From the IMG/VR virus record IMGVR_UViG_3300020438_000126, positions 1 through 34,870 of that record: DNA of 34,870 nucleotides; one strand, 5' to 3'. This DNA comes from a virus. Shown in pieces: positions 28,788-34,870 of the stretch. The translations under genes were made by a program, and so were the position numbers. The stretch's first letter is position 1; the number at the start of each line of letters is the position of its first letter. The notes under the pieces are model-generated. The model saw nothing but the letters and a program-made list of their open reading frames with translations, ran no database searches and was not told the origin of the DNA.

Positions 28788-30469
28788 TCATCACCATTTA
28801 TCATGCGCCAGGCTGTTCCGTCTAGCATCTCTTGATGTGTAAATTGGCAATATGACAAATGTGCCATAAAAGCCGTCATAGTATCTTTGTCATGTACAGG
28901 AAGTTTTTCTACCTGTGACAAGTCATTGCCGGCTAAACTTGATGCAGCATTAGGACCTAGTGTAATAGCTGGCTTGCCATTTACTAATGCTTCTACTGCG
29001 GCAATACTGTTGTAGGTTATCAAACAATGTACATCATCTGATAATGCATCTTCAATAGTATCTGTTGATATCCGTTCTGATCTAATAGGCTTCATTCTTA
29101 TTTCAATTGGTCTATCTGTATATTTTTTTAGTTCAGCTAATACATTCTTTGTCCACTCTTCTGCTACAGGTTGTCCAAATATTTTCATTACTTTATCACT
29201 AGGAGGACAAATAAGAATTTTACTTCCTGGCTTAAATTTTCTATACTTCCATGCATGTCTACGTAATCTATCTGTAGGACGATCAATTATTTCAAGTTGC
29301 TGTAAATTATTTTTAGTTATTCTATGCCAAATTTTTGCTTTACTTCTTTCATTGCCAAAGTATCCAGTGTCTATTGCGTAAAAGTCTCTTCCAGTATCCC
29401 AACAATGATTAATTGCTCGTTGACTGTTGCCACCCAGCCCTCTAATAACTAACGGAATTGAGGTATCTAATTCTTGATCAAAATCGCCAAGGCGTCCGTG
29501 AGTACCGCTACAAAATGCTTCTAATAAACGATCGTATGATAAATGCTTTTTGTCTATGTTTACATCTTCCGGATGTATTGCTACTACTTTGTAACCGCTT
29601 TTCTTTTTATTTCTAACCATATCGTCTATCTCTCTAATTACGTTGTCTGCCTTTACATTATAAAATTGACCAGTGGGATCAACTAAAGTTTTTAATAAAT
29701 CATCAACTAATTTTTTTTTTGAATCGCTAAGTGTTAGCTGTGTTGGATATGTTACTGTATCTTTGTAGTCGTCTATAAGTTGCTGTTGATATTTGCGTTC
29801 AACTTTATAATATTCATTTGCATATTCACAGTCTTGATATTGTTCAAACCAAGGACCACCTTCTGTATAATGTAGCATTTTAGGCTTGCCATCTTTTGGC
29901 TCTTTATACCAGCCAACTAACCAATTCCATTCGTGTGAAATTTCTCCAATTTGATTGTCTGTTAACCAGCTAAATCTATGTAAGTAGGCTCCTGTAGTAT
30001 CTAGATTATTAATTAACCCTAAGTTTAATTTAGCATTAGATATATGTGAACAATTAAACAATACACACGAACTCCAATTTTTACGTGGGTATACAGTTTG
30101 CTTCTGCCCGTCCATTTTTATACCTTCCTTAGGAGTATAATCATGGTGCGCACACATTACTGCATACTGATCGTCTGCTTGATCAAATAGTTCTTTAATA
30201 TCAGTGAGGGCTACGAAGTCGCAATCAATGAATAATGCCCAGCCGTTGTACTCTGTTAGGTGTGGAACTAGGAAACGTGTAAATGTAAATTCAGTACTTG
30301 CTAACGGGTCTACTGGACGTTTGTATAGTTTTTCTTTTCTTAACACTCGTTGATTAAGTGGAATAATTTCTACAGGTACACTAACAGTATCGAGAATACT
30401 TTGTTTACATACTTGAAATGCAATATCCTCTCTCGTGTCGTATCCTACAAAAATTTTTAGTGGTTGCAT
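28784..30469 (-). CDS. Two-domain protein: GT-A glycosyltransferase + KpsC/S-like
   Basis: A 561 aa fusion. Residues 1-240 form a GT-A/GT8-like transferase: LKIFVGYDTREDIAFQVCK at the start, FTFTRFLVPHL, then the DxD in ALFIDCDFVAL (about 79-89) and HEWNWLVGW. From about residue 290 to the end lies the KpsC/S-like domain: KKYTDRPIEIRMKPIRS, CLITYNSIAAVEALVNGKPAITL and LSYCQFTHQEMLDGTAWRM. In the other copies the two domains are separate genes, so this looks like a true fusion that may add two sugars in sequence. TAATG overlap with the upstream gene at 30469. Confidence 0.85.
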   Translation of the reverse strand: MQPLKIFVGYDTREDIAFQVCKQSILDTVSVPVEIIPLNQRVLRKEKLYKRPVDPLASTEFTFTRFLVPHLTEYNGWALFIDCDFVALTDIKELFDQADDQYAVMCAHHDYTPKEGIKMDGQKQTVYPRKNWSSCVLFNCSHISNAKLNLGLINNLDTTGAYLHRFSWLTDNQIGEISHEWNWLVGWYKEPKDGKPKMLHYTEGGPWFEQYQDCEYANEYYKVERKYQQQLIDDYKDTVTYPTQLTLSDSKKKLVDDLLKTLVDPTGQFYNVKADNVIREIDDMVRNKKKSGYKVVAIHPEDVNIDKKHLSYDRLLEAFCSGTHGRLGDFDQELDTSIPLVIRGLGGNSQRAINHCWDTGRDFYAIDTGYFGNERSKAKIWHRITKNNLQQLEIIDRPTDRLRRHAWKYRKFKPGSKILICPPSDKVMKIFGQPVAEEWTKNVLAELKKYTDRPIEIRMKPIRSERISTDTIEDALSDDVHCLITYNSIAAVEALVNGKPAITLGPNAASSLAGNDLSQVEKLPVHDKDTMTAFMAHLSYCQFTHQEMLDGTAWRMINGDD

Positions 30470-31245
30470 TAGTCTCTTCTTTCGATATCTTCTTCAATGC
30501 ACTCACTACCCCATTGTATTTCTAGTATGTGTGCGTTTTCTGTTCCGGGGTTACTTGGCTTGTGCCAAACTTCTTTGCCAATTTCATAAGGCAATCTGTG
30601 CGGTTCTAATAATACTGTGCTAGTTGTAGATTTCCATTCAGTTTTCATATCTACAACACCTTCTAATATCATCCATTGTTCAGAACGTTTAAAATGTTTT
30701 TGATCACTTAAACTTTTGCCAGGATAAATTACAAGTTCTTTTACTTTATAACCTTTTTCAGGTTTATGATCTAACACACGCCAGTAACCCCAGTCACGTT
30801 CTGTCTTTTGTGTTTTCCATTCGTCAAGTATCCAACTGCTACTATTGGCTTTGTTCTCACCGCCGATGCCAAACGCAAAATCTACATAAGGCATGTTACC
30901 GTATGTTGCATACTCAGGCGTAGTTGTGTTAGTTCTATCGCCGCCGTTAGCAAAAATAAGTTTTGTTCCACTACTGTGTGTGCTTAGTGTTTGAAAAATT
31001 GCTTGGCATGCGCTATCATCGCTATCATCAAATCCTATAACTTTGTCTACAACACTAAGTTCTTTAATGATAGCAGCACGTTCTTCAAAAGGCATAAACG
31101 GTCTACCTTTCTTGCGTGTTAGCCAATCGTCTGAATTCACTCCAACAATTAACTTTGTACCTAATTTTTTTGCTTCTTTAAAATAGGCTATGTGCCCTGA
31201 GTGTAAGGGATCAAAGCCGCCTGTTACTAATACAACATTGCTCAT
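30469..31245 (-). CDS. Nucleotidyltransferase-cupin fusion
   Basis: A 258 aa protein. Residues 1-130 are a cytidylyltransferase of the RfaE/TagD type: GGFDPLHSGHIAYFKEAKKLG (the HxGH motif is HSGH), VGVNSDDWLTRKKG and the later FEERAAII. Residues about 160-258 are a cupin of the phosphomannose isomerase type II style: WGYWRVL, VKELVIYPGKSLSDQKHFKRSEQW and EEVWHKPSN-like ends. The pair suggests an enzyme that activates a sugar phosphate and isomerises or regulates it. The order differs from RfaE (kinase plus nucleotidyltransferase). Upstream of the ATG is ATAAATAT. Confidence 0.87.
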   Translation of the reverse strand: MSNVVLVTGGFDPLHSGHIAYFKEAKKLGTKLIVGVNSDDWLTRKKGRPFMPFEERAAIIKELSVVDKVIGFDDSDDSACQAIFQTLSTHSSGTKLIFANGGDRTNTTTPEYATYGNMPYVDFAFGIGGENKANSSSWILDEWKTQKTERDWGYWRVLDHKPEKGYKVKELVIYPGKSLSDQKHFKRSEQWMILEGVVDMKTEWKSTTSTVLLEPHRLPYEIGKEVWHKPSNPGTENAHILEIQWGSECIEEDIERRD

Positions 31246-31250
31246 GTAGA

Positions 31251-31259
31251 TATTTATGT
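31251..31259 (-). promoter_or_regulatory. Late-promoter-like ATAAATAT
   Basis: On the minus strand CATAAATATC lies 5 bases before the ATG at 31245, in the only non-overlapping junction of the upper glycan cluster. It resembles the T4 late core TATAAATA, but if used the message would be nearly leaderless. It could equally be AT-rich spacer. Confidence 0.3.
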
Positions 31260-31266
31260 ACGCAGT

Positions 31267-32166
31267 TTATGTGTGTTTTGATAAATGAAACCACGGATCA
31301 CCTCTAGCTATTTCATCTTCTCGCCACTGGCAATATCCTAAATTATAAAGCCATTGATTGCGATCAAACATTATAGGATTTTCTAAATCTTTTAAATCCT
31401 TGTTGCTACAGTCCCATGCCATTGAACTAGCACACATACTAAAAGTTGGTATACCTTCACATATACTTTCTGTCAGTGCATTTGAGTTGAATCCTACTAC
31501 TGCCCAAGCATTACCAAAGTCAGCATACAGCCCATCTCCGCCTTCTAACAATGCTGCACCGTGTGTATTTTTACTAATGTCTACATCAAAATCTTTTAGA
31601 GCTTCTAGTTGCCTATCTTGACGTAAAGGATGCATACGTACACGTATTGGCCTATCTGTATACTTTTTAATTTCTTGTATAGTATATTTTATAAACTGTT
31701 GATACGATCCATGTTTGTCTATAAGTTTTTTTAAACTACTGTCGCCAGGACGTTGTAATACTAATAATATATAATCGCCAGTTGTGCGCCAATCTTTTAT
31801 TTCTATTGATTGTTCTTTTTGTATACGTAGCCAGCGATCTGAAGGACTATTAGCATTACAATAGTTGCCATCGTCTTGATAATAACTTGTCCAACTATAC
31901 CTATGATAGGACATAGGATTTGGAGGTTGTATCATGTTGCGTCTAAACACAGCACTTTCAACAACTAAAAATGGTTTGTTACTGTCTAATATAAATTGAT
32001 AATATTGATTAAGTTTTTTACGCTTTTGTCCTAAAATATTATTTTGTATATAAACATCTGCAGATTGTATTGTATCTTGATCTGCCCATGGGACTATTTT
32101 AAAATTAGGAAGATTTGGTATAGGATGATTCCTATACATTTCTTCAATGCCAATTACTAATTCCAT
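31267..32166 (-). CDS. KpsC/KpsS-like capsule polysaccharide protein
   Basis: A 299 aa protein with KKYTDRPIRVRMHPLRQDR (about 169-187), AVVGFNSNALTESICEGIPTF, DLENPIMFDRNQWLYNLGYCQW and REDEIARGDPW. It is the first of the four family members in transcription order and shares the closing 'Q-W-L/I...W/F' block with the others. It overlaps the FkbM methyltransferase by 10 bases. Likely transferase acting with CMP-Kdo, by family only. Confidence 0.8.
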   Translation of the reverse strand: MELVIGIEEMYRNHPIPNLPNFKIVPWADQDTIQSADVYIQNNILGQKRKKLNQYYQFILDSNKPFLVVESAVFRRNMIQPPNPMSYHRYSWTSYYQDDGNYCNANSPSDRWLRIQKEQSIEIKDWRTTGDYILLVLQRPGDSSLKKLIDKHGSYQQFIKYTIQEIKKYTDRPIRVRMHPLRQDRQLEALKDFDVDISKNTHGAALLEGGDGLYADFGNAWAVVGFNSNALTESICEGIPTFSMCASSMAWDCSNKDLKDLENPIMFDRNQWLYNLGYCQWREDEIARGDPWFHLSKHT

Positions 32167-32780
32167 GCAAATATATAATCTTTTCTAACGTTTGACATTT
32201 CAATAGCACCTAATGACTTTAGGTATTCGCCAGCACAGTATTCAGTATCAGGATGTTGCTCAACTACAATTACAGGTTTGTATTTCATAATAGTTTTTTC
32301 AGCACCCTGTAACACTTGCATGTCGTGGCGTTCACAATCAACTTTTAGTAATCCAAATTTAGATAGGTTTAAGTCGTCTAATTTTTTAATTTCTATTGGT
32401 CCTGTGCCTATGTTAGAAACATGACTCGCTCCGGTATTTACTTGATTGAATTGCATTTCTATATTACTATTAACGTTACCTAATGCATGTTCGTGTATTG
32501 TAACAGGTAAACCTTTTACGTTAAGTTTTAAACATTCGAGTACTTGATTCATAGGCTCAAATGCAATTACACTATTAAATTTTTCTGTTAAAGGCTTTGC
32601 CCATAAACCTACGTTTGCTCCAACATCAATTGCTAGGTTAAAGTCTACAACATATTTGTATGCTTCATCTCTAACATCATTTTGATATTGTGGCAATCCG
32701 CCATTGTTTACTTGCTTTTGAATTAATCTACTAAAATGGATATCACTGTCAGGCATCCAATAATTAAATACTTCTTTCAT
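32157..32780 (-). CDS. FkbM-family methyltransferase
   Basis: A 207 aa SAM-dependent methyltransferase. FNLAIDVGANVGLWAKPL (about 48-65) is the glycine-rich SAM-binding loop, VIAFEPMNQVLECLKLNV is motif 2 with the acidic residue that binds SAM ribose, and LLKVDCERHDMQVLQGAE and VIVVEQHPD are typical FkbM motifs. FkbM enzymes O-methylate sugars, often caps of surface glycans. It overlaps the next gene by ATGA. It sits inside the glycan cluster and would methylate a sugar there. Confidence 0.92.
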   Translation of the reverse strand: MKEVFNYWMPDSDIHFSRLIQKQVNNGGLPQYQNDVRDEAYKYVVDFNLAIDVGANVGLWAKPLTEKFNSVIAFEPMNQVLECLKLNVKGLPVTIHEHALGNVNSNIEMQFNQVNTGASHVSNIGTGPIEIKKLDDLNLSKFGLLKVDCERHDMQVLQGAEKTIMKYKPVIVVEQHPDTEYCAGEYLKSLGAIEMSNVRKDYIFAWN

Positions 32781-33409
32781 TTTATGAATCCCTTAAATGG
32801 CACCAAATACTTTTCTGTAACTTTTTGTTCACCTTTGAGAGTTAAAAATACAGTGTCAGGTTTGGGCTTTGCTATCCTTATCCATTTATTATCAATTGGC
32901 GTATAGTTGTACTTATCTGCTAGACTACATAATATATCTTGGTCTCGGCCCCACAGCCAATCATCAACAGGTTCTTCTAGTAATCTACTAGCATATACAT
33001 TCCTAAAGTCGTCACTCTTAAACGCAACTAATCCGGCTAACCATCTGTCTGCCTTATGATGTTTTAGTACATGTTGATGTGAGAATATAGATGCAAATTC
33101 ATCTATACTAAACGGCCTTGCACATATAGTGTCTGCATCAAGTGTAATAAATTGTTCTTCTATTGGTATTTTTGATGCGCACAAAAATCTTACAGCTTGT
33201 AAATATGCAATCCTTGATTCGTCATTTTTAAAAGTTTTAGTTTCAAGTGTATACTTTACATAAGGAAGTTGTATTAGTTTATTATGATTTACTACGTGAC
33301 AGCGGAGTGTTAACTTAGGGCAGTGGTAGTGTATACTTTTAAGTAAATTTTCTGCCCAGTCGTTATAATATTTTTGATCACATGCAATTAATATACTATA
33401 TTGAGGCAT
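32777..33409 (-). CDS. Glycosyltransferase, GT-A fold
   Basis: Start taken at 33409 (MPQYSILIACDQKYYNDW); an upstream ATG at 33424 is possible. 210 aa. YSILIACDQ opens a Rossmann-type fold, FITLDADTICARPF (about 85-98) holds the DxD, and DDWLWGRDQDILCSLAD resembles the acceptor part of GT8-like enzymes. It overlaps UvsY by 14 bases and FkbM by 4, marking the start of the glycan cluster in an operon that begins with recombination genes. Confidence 0.83.
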   Translation of the reverse strand: MPQYSILIACDQKYYNDWAENLLKSIHYHCPKLTLRCHVVNHNKLIQLPYVKYTLETKTFKNDESRIAYLQAVRFLCASKIPIEEQFITLDADTICARPFSIDEFASIFSHQHVLKHHKADRWLAGLVAFKSDDFRNVYASRLLEEPVDDWLWGRDQDILCSLADKYNYTPIDNKWIRIAKPKPDTVFLTLKGEQKVTEKYLVPFKGFIK

Positions 33410-33851
33410 CTTCCATGCCTGCAACTCTTAGCTTAACTACATTAGTAATTTGCCATTGTTTTTGATCCAGTGCTTTAAGAACACCTAACCATTTGTTTCG
33501 TACAAGTGCAAACTCGTTGATAATTTTTTCGTAGTCAACAACGTCTGCCTCACCGTCTACGTATTTTTCAACGTCACGGCTTGACAGAGCTCGTTGATAA
33601 TTTTCGAGATATTTCTTAAAGAACGAACTGCGCAATCTACGCAGTTCGATATTTAAGTAGTTTAAGATTGCTTCAATTTCTTGTAACTGATTAAAACGGT
33701 GTTCAACAAGGCCTGGCATAGCAGCCGCAGACTTTTCAACATTACCTACAAGTTTGCATTCTGCACGAGCTTGGATTAATTCTTGCTCGAAGTGTGCTAT
33801 TGCATCAGGTATTCTACTTATGTCGCGACTTACTTCGCTATACCATCCCAT
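33396..33851 (-). CDS. uvsY: UvsY-like recombination mediator
   Basis: A 151 aa helical protein with LRRLRSSFFKKYLENYQRAL, SSRDVEKYVDGEADVV and LDQKQWQITNVVKLR. The order (basic helix, DVEKY-DGE, C-terminal QWQI-V) is that of marine T4-like UvsY, which helps load UvsX on gp32-covered DNA. T4 UvsY is 137 aa. It lies directly after UvsX and a small gene, as expected for this function. It begins in TAATG (33849-33853) overlapping the previous stop. Confidence 0.85.
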   Translation of the reverse strand: MGWYSEVSRDISRIPDAIAHFEQELIQARAECKLVGNVEKSAAAMPGLVEHRFNQLQEIEAILNYLNIELRRLRSSFFKKYLENYQRALSSRDVEKYVDGEADVVDYEKIINEFALVRNKWLGVLKALDQKQWQITNVVKLRVAGMEDASI

Positions 33852-34078
33852 TATTCATCCCATTCTTCTTCATCGTCATCTATATTATCTAGGTCTAGAT
33901 AATAATGAATAGCTTCATCTAATGTTGCATCATGACCCATTACTTCTTTCAACATTTCATCTGAAACTCCGTAATCGGCCATAAGATCAATAAATTTTTC
34001 AGCTACAATTTCTATTTGTTTTTTGTCTAGATATTCCTTAAACAAAGTCCAAATGTCGGCAATGTTCTCTTCATTCAT
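33851..34078 (-). CDS. Small acidic protein between UvsX and UvsY, 75 aa
   Basis: Start placed at 34078 (MNEENIADIWTLFKEYLDKK), overlapping the UvsX stop by 8 bases; upstream in-frame sequence is antisense to UvsX only. The protein is helical with a very acidic tail (DLDNIDDDEEEWDE), similar in acidity to the UvsX tail. I recall a small protein in this position in marine T4-like phages; function unknown. Confidence 0.82.
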   Translation of the reverse strand: MNEENIADIWTLFKEYLDKKQIEIVAEKFIDLMADYGVSDEMLKEVMGHDATLDEAIHYYLDLDNIDDDEEEWDE

Positions 34079-34870
34079 TAAACGCTTCCTCAATAAGATT
34101 ATCGTCAGTTGCTTCTTCGTCGTCAACTTCAGCGGTATTTACCACTTGTGACTCTTTTACTAAGTAGTCTGACATAACTTTATCGAGGTTTTCGCCTACC
34201 CACTTTTTACGATAGTCAAGGATCTCTTCACCATCAAGTGTAGTGTACGCAAGTCTGTTTCCTTGCTTTTTAATAATGTCTTTTGCTTCAAACAGTTCAA
34301 GCAAGCCACTATACGGATTCATACCAGTTTCGTATGGAATCTTAACTTGTACACCTTCAAAAGGTTTAGCGTAACGAGTCTTCATAACTTTACAGCCAGC
34401 ACGGATACCCATAACTTGACTGATCTTGTTACCATCTTCGTCTTCTTTTAGTTTAAGTTTCTTCATAGCAACAACAATACTTGATGCATAAATGAAGCCT
34501 TGTCCACCACTGATCTTGTCATCTGGATCAAACATATCTTGTGATGCATATGTGTGATTAGTACATACAAGTCCTACGTTATGTGAACCAATCATGTTAA
34601 CTGTGTTACGAACAAGTGAAGTTAATGCCTTAGGCTTACGACCCATATCACCTTTCATGTCACCTTTGTTAAACTGATCAACATCTGTAGGTGTTAGCAA
34701 CATACCTAAACTATCAATAACGAACAACACCTTAGGACGGTCTTCTTCGTTCATTGCTTTGTAGTCTATCATAAACGTACTAATAGTTTTAGCAACGTCA
34801 TCAATCATTGACATGTTGAGTTTTAGTAGTTTGTCCTCTGATGTGTCTACATTAAGAGCATGTAGCCACG
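34071..34870 (-). CDS. uvsX: UvsX/RecA-type recombinase, N-terminus outside window
   Basis: About 266 residues of the C-terminal part of the T4 UvsX recombinase, reading open to the window edge (the in-frame ATG at 34814 is internal). Evidence: VLFVIDSLGMLLTP (Walker B), CTNHTYASQDMF (T4: INHTYETQEMF), ISGGQGFIYASS (loop L2 region) and the acidic tail ending IEEAFNE (T4: MEEFNE). It forms filaments on single-stranded DNA and pairs homologous strands, working with UvsY and UvsW here. First gene of the large minus-strand array as far as the window shows. Confidence 0.95.
   Translation of the reverse strand, partial: WLHALNVDTSEDKLLKLNMSMIDDVAKTISTFMIDYKAMNEEDRPKVLFVIDSLGMLLTPTDVDQFNKGDMKGDMGRKPKALTSLVRNTVNMIGSHNVGLVCTNHTYASQDMFDPDDKISGGQGFIYASSIVVAMKKLKLKEDEDGNKISQVMGIRAGCKVMKTRYAKPFEGVQVKIPYETGMNPYSGLLELFEAKDIIKKQGNRLAYTTLDGEEILDYRKKWVGENLDKVMSDYLVKESQVVNTAEVDDEEATDDNLIEEAFNE

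Overview
The window looks like part of a marine T4-like myovirus genome. It carries recognisable T4-type replication and recombination genes on the minus strand: UvsX (partial), a UvsY-like mediator, UvsW, a gp61-type primase, a gp41-type helicase and a possible gp59-like helicase loader. These sit among tail-type structural genes, a peptide deformylase, and a large set of Kdo and surface-glycan genes. The host cannot be fixed from this sequence. There is no photosynthesis gene here; a marine alphaproteobacterial or cyanobacterial host would both fit, and that is inference only.

Layout. (1) 1-71: the 3' part of a tRNA-Leu(UAA) with an encoded CCA. (2) 75-4841, plus strand: an accessory block of about thirteen small genes and one AAA+ ATPase. 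Nine copies of one promoter-leader cassette drive it: TTGACA, 16-17 bp, TATACT/TATAAT, often an ACTGT-N5-ACAGT dyad, then a GGGCAA-rich leader. A string of five hairpins ending in a terminator (2605-2801) follows the ATPase; four of its loops carry GCCCTC, complementary to the GAGGGC-type leaders. (3) 4842-6008: mostly structured non-coding DNA with a strong terminator and two small genes. (4) 6761-11672, plus strand: eight overlapping genes, seven of them 2-oxoglutarate/Fe(II) oxygenase-like. The block is flanked by two paralogous minus-strand genes (6201-6551 and 11641-12075). (5) 11641-18223, minus strand: a glycine-rich adhesin-like protein, a Calx-beta-like structural protein, gp41 helicase, a NodU/Kae1-type carbamoyltransferase domain, a 44-residue gene, gp61 primase and another structural protein. 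(6) 18244-18615, plus strand: one small conserved-looking gene. (7) 18605-34870, minus strand: a nearly continuous, overlapping array. In order of transcription it holds UvsX, a small acidic protein, UvsY, a glycosyltransferase, an FkbM methyltransferase, KpsC/KpsS-like proteins, glycosyltransferases, a nucleotidyltransferase-cupin fusion, an unknown protein, UvsW, two small unknowns, KdsA, a 53-residue protein, KdsB, an unknown, the gp59-like protein, a cupin, peptide deformylase and a 186-residue protein with the catalytic motifs of bacterial DNA polymerase III alpha.

How it works together (inference). UvsX, UvsY and UvsW would run recombination-dependent replication, with gp41, gp61 and the loader forming the primosome. 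KdsA and KdsB would make CMP-Kdo, which the four KpsC/S-like proteins and the other glycosyltransferases could use to alter the host surface glycan during infection. The oxygenase operon lies next to tail adhesin genes and may modify virion proteins or host products.

The three observations I rate highest are the GCCCTC-loop RNA with its matching leaders, the miniature Pol III alpha-like protein, and the run of seven oxygenases. Three replication-type genes also have consensus sigma70 promoters so close to the ATG that their messages would be leaderless.
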